Below are positions 39,085-52,545 of a DNA stretch of 64,000 nucleotides, in pieces (position 1 is the stretch's first letter; the number at the start of each line of letters is the position of its first letter). Position numbers and translations under genes: made by a program. Below the pieces are notes generated by a model. That model was not told the DNA's origin, did not search any database, and saw only the letters and a list, made by a program, of their open reading frames with translations. The stretch comes from Atrina japonica (lineage: Eukaryota; Mollusca; Bivalvia; Pterioida; Pinnidae), in contig BROG01000399.1 of the NCBI GenBank assembly GCA_030159075.1, positions 124,001-188,000 on the forward strand, written 5' to 3'.

Positions 39085-39335
39085 GTCCAATTCACATAAC
39101 ATGGCGTTGAGGAGTAACCTTTTGATTATCATACAGTCAAATCTACTCACTTTTGGGGTTATGACAAGCTTCATGGGAAAAATGTTTTATTAACAACCAG
39201 AATATTATACATATGATAAAGAAGGACGATTACTATTGCCAGTGAAATTTTAATGTATTACTTGGAGTCTAAACTCATCCTGGTCAACAAAAGGTTAATG
39301 AGGTTCCATTCCACCAGGTTTTATGGACTATATTT
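39085..39335 (+). repeat. Dispersed repeat, copy 1
   Basis: It shares with 44995-45215, in order and orientation: GGAGTAACxTTTTGATTATCAT, ATTCTACTCA/AATCTACTCAC-TTTT, GATTACTxTTGCCAGTG and CCACCAxGTT. This is an unclassified interspersed element about 220 bp long. Confidence 0.65.
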
Positions 39336-39399
39336 TATTCAGACATGCAACATTCTATATCACATTCAGACAAAACATTTTGTATATCATTTAGACAAG

Positions 39400-40315
39400 T
39401 GACATTAGATATCAGATCAAGATGAGTCATGTGACATCTGACATGATGTATAATACAATAAGACAATTAGGTACATGACATTATATCACATCCAGACATA
39501 TGACACTATGTATCACATCTAGAAACATGACACTGTATCACATCTAGACACAATGCACGTAATGTACCAGATCCAGACACATGGCACTTAATTTATCACA
39601 TCCAGACACATGGCACTATGCATCACATACACACATGTTATTTGTTTCACATCAAGACACACAACACTACATATCACCTCCAGACACATGACACTATGTA
39701 TCACCTCCAGACACATGACACTGTTTCACCTCCAGACACATGACACTGTATCACCTCCAGACACATGACACTATGTATCACCTCCAGACACATGACACTG
39801 TTTCACCTCCAGGCACATGACATTGTTTCACCTCCAGACACATGCCACTATGTATCACCTCCAGACACATGACACTGTATCACCTCCAGACACATGACAC
39901 TATGTATCACCTCCAGACACATGACACTGTATCACCTCCAGACACATGACACTATGTATCACCTCCAGACACATGACACTGTTTCACCTCCAGGCACATG
40001 ACATTGTTTCACCTCCAGACACATGCCACTATGTATCACATCCAGACACATGACACTATGTATCACCTCCAGACACATGACACTATGTATCACCTCCAGA
40101 CACATGACACTATGTATCACCTCCAGACACATGACACTGTTTCACCTCCAGGCACATGACATTGTTTCACCTCCAGACACATGCCACTATGTATCACATC
40201 CAGACACATGACACTATGTATTACCTCCATACACATGACACTGTATCACATCCAGATACATGACACTTAATGTGTCACATCATGACACTTAATGTGTCAC
40301 ATCCAGATATCATCT
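39400..40315 (+). repeat. 25/27-bp minisatellite with higher-order pattern
   Basis: Units of CCTCCAGACACATGACACTA-TGTATCA (27 bp) alternate with a 25-bp variant ending CTGTTTCA. A recurring block that includes GGCACATGACATTG repeats three times, a higher-order structure. The left side (39400-39660) is diverged. The frame 40023-40211 is repeat-derived. Confidence 0.93.
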
Positions 40316-40959
40316 TTATCTGACATAGATATGTGAACTTTATCATGTAGCAAATATGCACAAGTCCAGACACTTATAAATGTCACAATAAATAAAGTAT
40401 CACACATAACAGGATTTTGATATTGGCATTTTGACCATTTCATATAGTCAAAACATATGTCTCTTTGTTATAGAAATAGCAGGCATGTTTCCTAATATCA
40501 TGAAAGCATTGTCTGACTCAGTATCCAGTCCAAACCTATAAGAACTTATTGTAGTGATGAAATCCACATGATTCTTGATTATCTATAAAGTATTCTAATT
40601 TTATTTAATTGCATAACAAACAGATTTTTTGTGTTATCTATAACTAAATGATCATTTCTATATATAGACACATATGTAACAATTTTCCCTTCATAACAAC
40701 GTGCAAACATGCATGGTGAGTGAACAAAGAATACAAAACAACCTTTTAACATAAACATAAATACAGCATGCACAAAAATACATGTAAAACTAACATTATA
40801 TTTTAAAAACTAATTATCTAAAATATTCCAGTATGAATAATTACTCAAGATTACAAAATTCCCCTTTTTTATAATTCAATGATTTCTATTATTACACAGA
40901 AAAAATTGTTTAATTATCTGAAGTTATTACATCTGAGAAATGGAAATTAAACTAAATCA

Positions 40960-42115
40960 GGATGTTTATAGTAGATTGTAAGGATGATAACAGTAGATTA
41001 TCAGGAAGATTACAGTAGATTGTCAAGAGATTAAAGTAAATTGTCAGGAAGATTACAGTAGATTATCAGGAAGATTACAATAGATTGTCAGGAGGATTAC
41101 AGTATACTGTCAGGAAAATTAAAGTAGATTATCAGAATTATTTCAGTATATTGTCAGGCTGATTATAGCAGATTCTCAGGATGATTAAAGTACATTGTCA
41201 GGATGATTACAATAGATTATCAGGATGGTTATAGTAGATTGTCAGGATGATAACTGTAGATTATCAGGATGGCTACAGTTGATTATCAGGATGGTTATAG
41301 TAGATGTCAGGATGATTACAGTAGATTGTCAGGATGATTACAGTATATTGTCAGGATAATTAGGGAAGATTATCAGGATGATAACAGTAGATTATCAAGA
41401 TGATTATAGTAAATTATCAGGATGATTTAGTAGATTATCAGGATGATTACAGTAGCTTGTCAGGATGATAACAGTAGATGTCAGGAGGATTACAACAGAT
41501 TATCAGGATGATAACAGTAGATTATCAGGATGATTATAGTAGATTAGCAGGATGATTACAGTAGCTTGTCAGGATGGTTACAGTAGATTATCAGGATGAT
41601 AACAATAGATTATCAGGATGGTTACAGTAGATTATCAGGATGACTAAAGTAGATTATCGGGATGGTTACAGTAGATTGTCAGGATGGTTACAGTAGATAT
41701 CAGGATGATTACAGTAGATTGTCAGGATGATTACAGTAGATATCAGGATTATTTCAGTAGATAAGCAGTGTGGTTACAGTAGATTATCATGATAACAGTA
41801 GATTATCAGGATGATTAAAGTAGATTATCAGGATGGTTACAGTAGATTATCAGGATGATAACAGTAGATTATCAGGATGGTTACGGTAGATTATCAAAAT
41901 GGTTATGGTAGATTATCAGGATGATTACAATAGATGTCAGGATGATTACAGTAGATTATCAAGATGATTACAGTAGAATGTCAGGCTGATTAAAGATTAC
42001 AGTGGATTGCCAGGATGATCACAGTTGATTGCCAGGATTATTTCAGTAGATTGTCAGGCTGATTTTAGTAGATTGTCAAGATGATTAAAATAGATTGTCA
42101 GAAGATAACAGTAGT
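40960..42115 (+). repeat. 22-bp minisatellite, about 50 copies
   Basis: Unit GATTATCAGGATGATTACAG-TA with frequent single-base variants and short deletions. It is the largest array by copy number in the window. Read on the minus (transcript) strand it is rich in TACTGTAATC and CCTGATAATC. Confidence 0.94.
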
Positions 42116-42270
42116 GTAATGTCATCACACAGAAGAAAGCAGTCATGATGACAGACAGTAGACATTGTCAATAATTAAAGTAGATTGTTTATAATCACAT
42201 GAAACTGTAAAAAAGAACTGTTGCAGTTACAGTAGAGCTGAAGAGTTAATAATCACCTCAAATTGTACAG

Positions 42271-42365
42271 AGAGGCCGACTTTAGACATTGTAAATAATT
42301 ATAGTAGATTGTAAAGAGAGGCCGACTATAGACATTGTAAATAATTATAGTAGATTGTAAAGATT
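42271..42365 (+). repeat. 46-bp duplication
   Basis: The AGAGGCCGACT block, then GACATTGTAAATAATTATAG, occurs twice with a 46-bp offset (42271 and 42317). Flanking sequence holds further TAGTAGATTGTA fragments related to the 22-bp array. Confidence 0.8.
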
Positions 42366-42779
42366 ATAATTACACCACAATGTATAGTAGAACAGTGAAG
42401 ACAGACATGTGCAAAATGTAAATAAGTATAGTAGATTGTACAGCAGAACAGCAATGGATGAATGTAGAAATTGTAGAAAGTTCTCATAGATTGTTTATAA
42501 TCACATTACATAGTCCAGTAGGACAGCAATGATCAACTGTATAAGTTGTAAACAATTACTGATTGACATGTTTTATACTTTCTATTCTTGCCCAGCAGCA
42601 ATATCAAACTGAAAATCAATTTGCAGGTCGATATAACAATCCAACAACATTGCAGAGATTGTACTTCATGATGTCAAGAGTAAAGGTGCTCCTTTTTATG
42701 TTTTTAAAGCATCAATTAGCCAGATAAGATAATCATGTAACAAAACAATTGTTGGCTTTTGATATTGGTTGAACCCTTG

Positions 42780-42856
42780 ATTTATCAAACCAAGGAAAAG
42801 TGATATTCACCATTGGCTGGTGAATATCACTCCCCAGGGGTCGATAATATAATTGT
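42780..42856. repeat. Palindromic foldback
   Basis: AGTGATATTCACC and GGTGAATATCACT flank a 7-base loop. Outer bases (TTTATCAAACCAAGG and CCCCAGGGGTCGATAAT) also pair imperfectly, giving a stem of roughly 30 bases. Confidence 0.75.
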
Positions 42857-42984
42857 ATTCCATTTCATGACTGTCTTATTCTCTAGTTGCTGATTGGCTT
42901 GTTTTATATTTTCTGTTCTTGCTCAGTCATTATATCAATCACTGGATCAACACAACATTAGATCATTTTATGATACACTTACAA

Positions 42985-43386
<402 letters not shown>

Positions 43387-43784
43387 TAAAATGAAGATTG
43401 CTGTCATAAATTTTGGGGGACTTTCATCCAGTTTACTTCATTATCTTGATGACAAAATGGTACTGGTGTATATCAGTGATTTTTCCATTTCCTTATATAT
43501 GTGTGTTAATATTCAGGCTTGCAACAATTCTAATTTTGTGTCTTTCAAATCAATTTTCAGTCACTTTCATTGGTGCTGTTGATATTGATGACGATATTTA
43601 ACTTCTTTACTATGACAAATATCCTGTTTTTCTCTTTAGTTCTCTTGACAAATGTTCTTCGGCATTTCAAAAGGTTCTCTGCTCTTAAGTAGCTTACATC
43701 ACTGGAAATACTTTGTGTCCAAATAGTTAACGGCACACAGATAAACATGCCAACATTAAAACAAGTCTACAGGCAAATTCTGTT

Positions 43785-44065
43785 CATGTGAATTTCACCT
43801 GAAATTAACCTGATTTTTCCTTGAAAAATTTCATGTGAATTTTACATTAATCAAGCTTATATGTTAAATTCACATGAAATTTTTCATGTGAATTTCATGT
43901 TATATGTTGATTTATGTGAAAAAAAAATTGGCTTTCAAGCCATTTAACAGGTAATTTCTTTTCACATGAATCTCATTTCATGTATTCACATGTTAATTTC
44001 ATGTATAAGCTCAAGTAATGTGAATTTCATGTTAAATGTTGATTCATGTAAAATTCATGTGAACA
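43785..44065. repeat. Cluster of TTCACATGAA-type palindromes
   Basis: About ten copies of CATGTGAATTT or its complement AAATTCACATG in both orientations, including the inverted pair TTCACATGAAATTTTTCATGTGAA near 43869-43894. It is an unordered cluster rather than a clean tandem array. Confidence 0.75.
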
Positions 44066-44597
44066 AGATTTGGTTGTGTAACAGTCATACAAATACAAAA
44101 CAAAAGTATATCATGTGCAAAAATTTTACAGTTTTGCGATGCAGCCATATATACATGATATTTCAGATGTTACAATAGTTCACTGTAAAATAAAGCCAAA
44201 ATTTCAATTTTCCCTATGAATAAGAGTGGTGAATGTCTGAGGGTTGAATTCAAGATTTCAATTTACAAAACTTAGCAGCAAAAGGACTGATTACATGATG
44301 TATATATGAAAAAAGATCACAGAACATGTTTTACAACAACATCTAAACTGGATACATAACAGTGTTACTGACAAAACCCAGACATGCTAGATAATCCATA
44401 CCTTATATCAACAATTTTTACATCTAGACACTCTGTAATACAATATAAAGTACAGTTATTATTTCCGTGTGTAAAACTTAAACTCTGTCACTCACAAACA
44501 TATACAGTAGTTTACACTTATCACTGGTTAAAAGTTAATGTGCACTGCTATAATTTAACATGATAATGCTCACTCACTCTTACACATCAACATTAAG

Positions 44598-44759
44598 GGG
44601 CCTCTGTACAGAGTGGATAGAACCATTACACCATTCAACATGATGTCTCTTACTTGGTCAGTTCCAACCTCACACGCTCCTAAGCTGATTACGTTCCACA
44701 AAGAGATACTGATGTCCACCGATATAATTGAAAAGATAGTAGAATATGGTCAAACACAG
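44598..44759 (+). other. Possible exon of an unknown gene nested in the SR intron
   Basis: A 162-nt open segment is bounded by a plausible acceptor (CATTAAG|, preceded by CTCACTCACTCTTACAC) and a good donor (CACAG|GTAAAG). It is phase 0 at both ends. It translates as GPLYRVDRTITPFNMMSLTW, then SVPTSHAPKLITFHKEILMS, then TDIIEKIVEYGQTQ. Its composition is protein-like, with CpG above background. I do not recognise the family, and no partner exons were identified. The minus strand is also partly open here. It may be a retrocopy fragment, a TE-domain relic or a genuine exon. Confidence 0.3.
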
Positions 44760-44994
44760 GTAAAGCAAACCTACACAGCAACATTAATGTTCACATACAC
44801 TTAAACTTCAACAAAAATACTCATATACAATACTGCATAACAACATTAAAGCTGACAGACAGTTTTACTCATTCAGTAGTCCTTACCATACATACCCTAC
44901 TACATAACATTAAAGCTGACACAGCAATTTACTTCAGCAAGAATTTTTACATAAACAACTACATATTGTTTGAATCATATTATAAATGTAACTT

Positions 44995-45215
44995 GACAGG
45001 GTGGAGTAACTTTTGATTATCATGCGGACGATTCTACTCATTTTTGGTTATGAAAAACGCTTATTCCTCACTGGATACTTTTGGGTATGGCGACAAGTAG
45101 GACAGATTACTCTTGCCAGTGTATTTCAATGTCGTTATGATTTATTTCCTAAAATTTAAACTTGTCCAGGTCAAGAAATGGTTCACAAGACTCCACTCCA
45201 CCATGTTATACAGAT
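44995..45215 (+). repeat. Dispersed repeat, copy 2
   Basis: Second copy of the unclassified element at 39085-39335, about 6 kb away in the same intron and the same orientation. Confidence 0.65.
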
Positions 45216-46037
45216 TTTACAAAATCAAGAGTAAATCTAGCATACATTATTGCACACCAACAATTGTACTAATATATAATATTTCACTGTACATTTGTAC
45301 AGTTCATAAAAATTGCAGCGCTCATCACACAACCCTTTCAATCATTTATATTGGCAACTGTGTTCATGTTATTATACAACATAAGCATTCAAGCAATATC
45401 TAGTGACCTTTCACTAACAAATCATACAATGCTCTTGCAAGATAGTTGTGTACAAATACAAATATTACTTGACCATTTCACTGACTCTGCCGTGTCAGAT
45501 ACACTTACTTTTGACAAATTCTGTAGTAGAAGAAATATATATGTTTTGTGACAATATTCTTATGATTATTTTTGCTGAAAATTTATAATGAAGAATAAAA
45601 ACTTCCATTGTAATAAAATATGCTGAATGAATAAAGTATAAACTATGAATTACATTAATGCTGCAAACATTTCAGATAAATAAATACTGGCAGATTATTT
45701 ACATATTACTTACAGTTTATAGACAATTGTCAAACACCTATATTATTTATTATATATCTACACCTATAGAGGAGGTATCAGGACATTGCATGGTCTCTAT
45801 CAATAGCTAAATACAAATGGAATCTGTAGCCTTTTGGAATCATACCTAGTAGCTAAGTTTTGTTAGTGAAAAGGTCACCAACCATCATCAATTTGAAGCT
45901 TTGTAATGTCTTAATCAGCAATATGATGAAATGTAAACGATATTTAGGTGATGTAAACAATGTAATGAACAAACAGAAAACAAACTGTATGAATCAATAT
46001 TATGTCCCAGTATCAGATATCAAGTACATGGTGATAA

Positions 46038-46286
46038 ACATGAGGGGTCTCCATGGTTGAATGGTTAGAATATTACACTTTAACGGGAGAAATCTCTCCC
46101 CTCTAGACAACACAGGTTTAAGTCCTGTTGGAACCTAAGCTGGTTATATGAGTACAGGCTTCAGTTTAACTGCGGACATCTTTTCCCAGTTACAATATTA
46201 CTGGGATTTCTTCTCGGCCATTTAAAACTGACTGCCATCATACCACAGAAAAATTGTTGAGTGTGATGTACAACAACAAAATAAAC
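46038..46286 (+). mobile_element. tRNA-derived SINE (second family)
   Basis: The head reads GGGTCTCCATGGTTGAATGG then TTAGAATATTACACT, with a B-box-like GGTTTAAGTCC. The tail reads CACAGAAAAATTGTTGAGTG then TGATGTACAACAACAAAATA. Same family as 14002-14266. Confidence 0.82.
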
Positions 46287-47748
46287 ATGAGGGTGTACAC
46301 GTGATAGATTTTTCTGGAACACAATATCAACTTAATTTACAAACCATGAATTTTTTTATTTTTACAGTATTTGAATATTTAAGTTTCATTTCAGTTTTTA
46401 CACATTATACCAAAATTATAGATAATGATAAGGATACATACTATTATAATTTTGAACACACAGAAATTATGTTGAGTGTATACAGAATTTGAAAAATCAA
46501 AGTATGACTCTTACCAGTTATATAAATGCACTGAAATATTAAAGGGGCATTAGCTGTGCTTTTTTATACAACAACAAAATTTCCCCCTTTTTACTACTTC
46601 AATTGATATACAATAACAAAAAATGATATACAAAGACATAAATATTCTTAAATTGGTGTATACTTTGTGAAAATTGCTTGAGAAAACCAGGTTTGGCATT
46701 TATTCAATTTTAATTGATCTCACCCTTGCTTTTTGTATATGAAAACCACACTGGACATGACCTTATTTTCACAAAATATAGAAGAATATAAGATTTTTAT
46801 GGCTGTGTATGGTTCCTATTTGTTATTGTACATCAAGTACAAGTAGTAAAAGTAGAAAAAATTGAAATAATTTTTGTATTTCAGTTAACACAGCTAATGC
46901 CACTTTAAAAGATAACGTCAACTCAGTAATCACACACAAATGCTTCTGCAGAGCTTTGATATGGCATGCAAACCCTTTCACCCATAACTATGTAAATGGT
47001 ATATCCTATTGTTTAGACCAGTCTATTATGATCTGCAGGGTTGAAAGGGTTTAACATTTATATGTCTTTACATTATTATGCAGCTGCTTGATGCAGGTGG
47101 CATAAGCTTTCTACTGACACTATATATCACCAAATATCAAGCCAAACTTAAAGCAGAAGAAAACCCTATTCATATCTGTCAGTACACATATACTTTCCTA
47201 ACCTTATTGATAAATATAAAATATATAGCACACTTAACAATACAAAAACACACATGCTAGATATAGATATGTCCTAAATAAGGTATATGTCTAAATCTAG
47301 ATTATATATTTCAGGGAAAGTGTAATTAAGTGTTAAGAAAAACCATGTACATGTATTTGCAAGATATTCTTATTGGTAAACCATTATAAGAATATTCTAA
47401 AGTTCATTGATCTTGCTTTTATAAGGCATTTTTAGTACTACTGTACATATTTACTTTGATGCTGTATCCAACAGTCAGACTGCTTAAACTTTGTGTTGAG
47501 CATTTGTATTTATATTCACATGTCAATATTAGCACACATATAATTTCAGCAGATCTATGTCTTTGTGCTAAAATTAAATGTGTGCTAAAGTATTTCATTG
47601 AACAAGAAATATGCATCACTACAGTATCTTTTTAACTCTAAAAATATATATAATATTGTATATGTTTGTTATTATAGAATTGATTAAGTCCATCTGCATA
47701 CTCACTATATGTATGACTTTATTCTCTATACACGTATATACATGTATA

Positions 47749-47827
47749 TCTAAATATCAATCTTATAAAGCAGTAGTACATGTATATTTAAATATCAATC
47801 TTATAAAGCAGTAGTACATGTATATCT
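47749..47827 (+). repeat. 38-bp tandem duplication
   Basis: Two copies, plus a partial third, of ACATGTATATCTAAATATCA followed by ATCTTATAAAGCAGTAGT. It lies directly against the 42-bp array. Confidence 0.88.
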
Positions 47828-48415
47828 ATTGGTGTGTTTACAGTGGTTAGAGCACCTGTTCACATGTTGATTGGTGTGTTTACAGTGGTTAGAGCACCTG
47901 TTCACATGATGATTGGTGTGTTTACAGTGGTTAGAGCACCTGTTCACATGTTGATTGGTATGTTTACAGTGGTTAGAGCACCTGTTCACATGTTGATTGG
48001 TGTGTTTACAGTGGTTAGAGCACCTGTTCACATGTTGACTGGTGTGTTTAGTGGTTAGAGCACCTGTTCACATGTTGATTGGTGTGTTTACAGTGGTTAG
48101 AGCACCTGTTCACATATTTACTGGTATGTTTACAGTGGTTAGAGCACCTGTTCACATGTTGATTGGTTTGTTTACAGTGGTTAGAGCACCTGTTCACATG
48201 TTGATTGGTGTGTTTACAGTGGTTAGAGCACCTGTTCACATGTTGATTGGTGTGTTTACAGTGGTTAGAGCACCTGTTCACATGTTGATTGGTGTGTTTA
48301 CAGTGGTTAGAGCACCTGTTCATATGTTGATTGGTGTGTTTACAGTGGTTAGAACACCTGTTCACATGTTGATTGGTGTGTTTACAGTGGTTAGAGCACC
48401 TGTTCACATGACTGA
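47828..48415 (+). repeat. 42-bp minisatellite with a tRNA D-arm-like core, 14 copies
   Basis: Unit TGGTGTGTTTACAGTGGTTA plus GAGCACCTGTTCACATGTTGAT, 42 bp. Because 42 is a multiple of three and the unit lacks stops, long frames appear on both strands (the C/N/H-rich minus frames and the VRAPVHMLIG-type plus frames). They are artefacts. One unit, at about 48042-48060, has a 4-base deletion. The core CAGTGGTTAGAGCACCTG resembles the A-box of a tRNA or SINE head. Confidence 0.94.
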
Positions 48416-48975
48416 CATGTTTATAGTTGAACATGTTGAATTATGCACCTATTCACATGTTTACTACATGTTTAGATATATAGAGCTTCTGCCCATTCAT
48501 TTAAGTAAACAGATTTTAGACTAAATTTTGTCTGTCAGAAGTTCAGCAACTTGTGTCATCATTATAAAGTAAATGACAAGTTATAACAAAACTTTAACTA
48601 GAGCTTCAACCACAGGCTTAACCAGATGGACAGAGTAATCCATGTGTCTCATTTAACCGGTACAGGACTAAAAAACCTATAGTACCCCTTCCTGTTTTCA
48701 CCAGTAGGTGTCTACAAGATATATAACATAGATATAAGGCAATTCAAAAGGATGCAGGTAAAAACAATAATTTTAACAATATGTTCATACAAATAAAGTA
48801 AATACAATGTATATCATAAAGAGAACACAAAGCTTTTGTTATCTAGCGTAGCTCTATAGATTAATATCTATGTCAAAATACCGTCAGTATATGTTTTACA
48901 ATATCAATAACAATGCATGATCAACCATGATAATATAGCACTTGCTAACACACAAAAAGAGCATATGTGTATATA

Positions 48976-48979
48976 TATA

Positions 48980-49050
<71 letters not shown>
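48976..49050. repeat. (TA)n microsatellite
   Basis: About 75 bases of near-uninterrupted TA. The I/Y-only frames on both strands are artefacts. Confidence 0.97.
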
Positions 49051-50389
49051 TTCAAATAATGCAAAGCCATATCTCATAAAATGTAACACTCACAAAACAT
49101 AATATACAGTTGTAAAAATGGAAAAAAGATATATAAATACAAACACTATAGAAATGATCTATTCTATGCATTGATATATGCTAGGAAGTGAATAATCTTG
49201 CATGAACAATTAAATCTGAATCATTTAATTGCTATATGTATGTATATGATGCCAAATGTCTTATACTCTGAACTGATCAAATTACTCTAAATCTTTTATA
49301 TTCCATTCTAGCTATCAATTTCACCATATTTATCTTATAATGTCCCTGTTCAGCATGTACTATACACATAACATATGATTCAGAGTCAATATGTTAGTAG
49401 AGGAAAAAATGTCTACAAACTGAAGTTTTGTGTTGGTTTGTTAGTTTTGATCCTGTCCCTGGGCAGAATTACTCACTTTACATAAATCTCCGCATTATGC
49501 ATATGTTGTGGATTCCGGATAGACAGACATGTATAGGTCCGTATGGTTGGAGTACAGACAGTAGTGGATAACTTGAGTAGATGTATAACTTAGTCAACAT
49601 TATATTGCCTGACTCATGTTGGTAGTTGTGCAGTTACTTCCTTTGTGAGTGGTAGCTGAGTTAGCTCCCCTGAGTAGTTGAATGAGTATTTTGAACCTTG
49701 TTCAATTTCTTCAAGTATAGCTGAATGTTGATAAAGTATTTTGTGTACATATGGGAAATATTTTAACTAGGTTTAAATAGAATAACTTCTAAATCTTACG
49801 ATAAACGCTAAGAATTCATAAAAAAATGTCTCCATTGTACAAAAACCTCATTCATAACTTAACATTAATATCAAATATTTAATTTATGACAAATTTTCTG
49901 CACATCGGAAGTAATGGTTGCCAATGATATGTCTTATGTTCCTATCTAATGTAAAATGGACTATATGAAGTGCACTATTTCATTATTTCAACTTTTAAGA
50001 AAAATCCTTAATACATTAGCCCAGTTCCCTTTCAGAGTTCACTTAGCAAATGAACTAAACTAGAATAACATTGATATATTTCAATGTAAATAGATGAAAT
50101 AGGATATAACCATGAATTATATAAAACTTTTTATCCTTGAACACATATTTTATGAGGGTTTTAAAGAGTAACACAAACACCAATCAATAAGCCAATAATA
50201 ACCTGTGGCTAAAAATAGGAAAATATCATTATAGATAAAGATACTAGGTCATACAAATGGGTAGATAATATCTACTACAAAAACAAACCAGTTCACAGAA
50301 GAAAAATTACCAGTGGAATTGAAAGTTCATATAAAACATGGTCATCTCATACTTGAACTAGATTGTATAAAAAACCAAATACATCAACT

Positions 50390-51110
50390 AACAAGTTCTT
50401 ACAAATAAAGGGATGTTTATAACCAGATCACATATTTCAAAGACTTAGGAAATAATCTAGTAACATCTGTTAAACCAAATAAGGGAGGTAACTTTAAACA
50501 GATGTGAGATTTCAAAGATTTAGGACACCATCTTGTAACATCTGTTAGAACCAAATAAGGGAGATAACTTTAACTAGATGCCAGGTTTCTAAGATTTACA
50601 ACACATCTGGTAATATCTGTTAAAACCAAATAAGAGAGGTAACTTAAACCAGATATCAGGTTATAAGATTTAGGATCTAGTAACATTGACTAAAACCAAA
50701 TAAGGGAGATAAGTCTAATCAGTTGCCAGGTTACAAAAATTAAGGAAACAATCTAGAAACATTTATTTTACTCGAATGAAGGTATTAACTCTAACCAGTT
50801 GTCAGGTTACAAAGATTTAGAAAACCATCCAGTAACACCTGTTAAAACCAAATAATGGAAGTAACTTTAACCTGACTTCAGGTTACAAAGATTAAGAAAA
50901 TCATCTAGTAACACCTGTTAAAACCAAATAAGGGAAGTAACTTTAACCATATATCAGGTTACAGAGATTTACAAAGCCATCTAGTAACACCTGTTAAAAC
51001 CAATAAAAGGAAGAAACTTTATATGTCAGGTTACAGAGATTTAGAAAACCATCTAGTAACACCTGTTAAAACCAAATAAAGGAGATAACTCTAACCAGTT
51101 GTCAGTTCAT
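50390..51110 (+). repeat. About 80-bp degenerate minisatellite, about 9 copies
   Basis: Units contain CAGGTTACAAAGATTTAG, AACCATCTAGTAACACCTG and TTAAAACCAAATAAGGGAG. The left units are most diverged. Confidence 0.9.
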
Positions 51111-51712
51111 AAGGATACATGTATATGTAATCATCGTGTTTTACCTGTCGACAAATATATATAGCATAACTTATCAATAACTCCCTGCCATTTGACTGTA
51201 AAGAGAGTGCATTTCTACTCAGCCATAAGATAAAGGGGGCCATCTATATATATAACTAGTGCTGCTATCACACAGAAATCCAACTGGCAGACCCTACATA
51301 TAAAGGATAATCTACAGATTTACTAGGTAATACAGATAGTAAAAAATATCTATAACTAGTGATGCTAGTACTGACTGACCACTAGAACACCAGGCCCTTC
51401 AAATATGGTAGTAGTTGAACTTTCATATTTACAGAGTCTTAGAGAAAGGGGAATTTGACATTGTCTAGTGCAGTCATGTTATGCAATTCTGGGATCTGAC
51501 ATTTTTAAGAGACCAAAAGGACAATCATTTAAAACATTTTTTTATCAACTCTGATAATGTTCCAAATTCCAAAAGTACTTCGCAATTCTAAAAGTGTGTA
51601 AACACTATGTGTAAATCTCTAATCCTAACACAATTATATTTCAGTATTCAAAAAGCACATGATACAGTCTTCTAATGATAAGAACATATTGAAGTAGAAA
51701 GAGTCATGTTAC

Positions 51713-51739
51713 CTGTTATTTTCATCCTCATTTGATGCT
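51713..51739 (-). CDS. SR-gene 27-nt microexon
   Basis: Bounded on the minus strand by TTTTTCAG| and AACAG|GTAACATG. Only 27 nt, in phase 2-2. With the borrowed bases it encodes R-ASNEDENN followed by a split Arg codon. The acidic/Asn composition fits the C-terminal half of the protein. Exons this short are often regulated by splicing. The call rests on clean splice sites, exact phase agreement with both neighbours and the strand. It is too short to be proven by composition. Confidence 0.6.
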
Positions 51740-51961
51740 CTGAAAAATGTAAAGAAACATCATTGAACAACCAAAAATCAACAAATAAACAAGACTTAGA
51801 ACCAAATGTATTCATCGAAACATGGTATAGGGTTAGTCCTACCCTGTTGACCCTAGAGAAGCAGGGGTAAGTAGGGTTCTACAGACCAAGCCTTGCCAAG
51901 TACTGTCTTAGAAGTTGAAAAACAATGGATGGCAACAGTTTGTAATAAATGCACCTAAAGT

Positions 51962-52545
51962 AACTCAGACAGGTGACTTTACTAAATGTATAGTGTATTG
52001 TTTATATATTATCATTTAATCATGTTTTGACTGTTAGTCACTCAAACAGATCTCTTTACTAAATGTATAGTGTATTGTTTATATATTATCATTTAATCAT
52101 GTTTTGACTGTTAGTCATTCAAACAGATCTCTTTACTAAATGTATAGTGTACTGTTTATATATTATCATTTAATCATGTTTTGACTGTTAGTCATTCAAA
52201 CAGATCTCTTTACTAAATGTATAGTGTATTGTTTATATATTATCATTTAATCATGTTTTGACTGTTAGTCATTCAAAGAGATCTCTTTACTAAATGTATA
52301 GTGTATTGTTTATATATTATCATTTAATCATGTTTTGACTGTGAATCATTCAAACAGATCTCTTTACTAAATGTATCGGGTACTGTTTATATATTATCAT
52401 TTAATTATGTTTTGACTGTGAGTCATTCAAACAGATCTCTTTACTAAATGTATAGTGTACTGCTTATATACTTTATATTAACAAGTTTAGACTGTAAGTC
52501 ACTTAGACAGGCACCTCTACTAAATGTATAGTGTACTGTTTATAG
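51962..52545 (+). repeat. 77-bp minisatellite, about 7.5 copies
   Basis: Unit GTGTATTGTTTATATATTAT, then CATTTAATCATGTTTTGACT, then GTTAGTCATTCAAACAGATC plus TCTTTACTAAATGTATA. Copies are highly similar except the last, which is degenerate. Confidence 0.94.

Noticed and set aside
44598..44797. Minus-strand frame overlapping the possible nested exon
   Set aside because: It is open for a similar length but lacks a donor/acceptor pair in the phase-2 pattern of the SR gene. The + strand reading has better borders.
47801..48524. Long frames on both strands (Cys/Asn/His-rich and Val/His/Met-rich)
   Set aside because: Artefacts of the 42-bp repeat, whose length is a multiple of three. Both strands are open, so neither is evidence for coding.
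48904..49102. Frames of alternating Ile and Tyr
   Set aside because: Translation of a (TA)n microsatellite.
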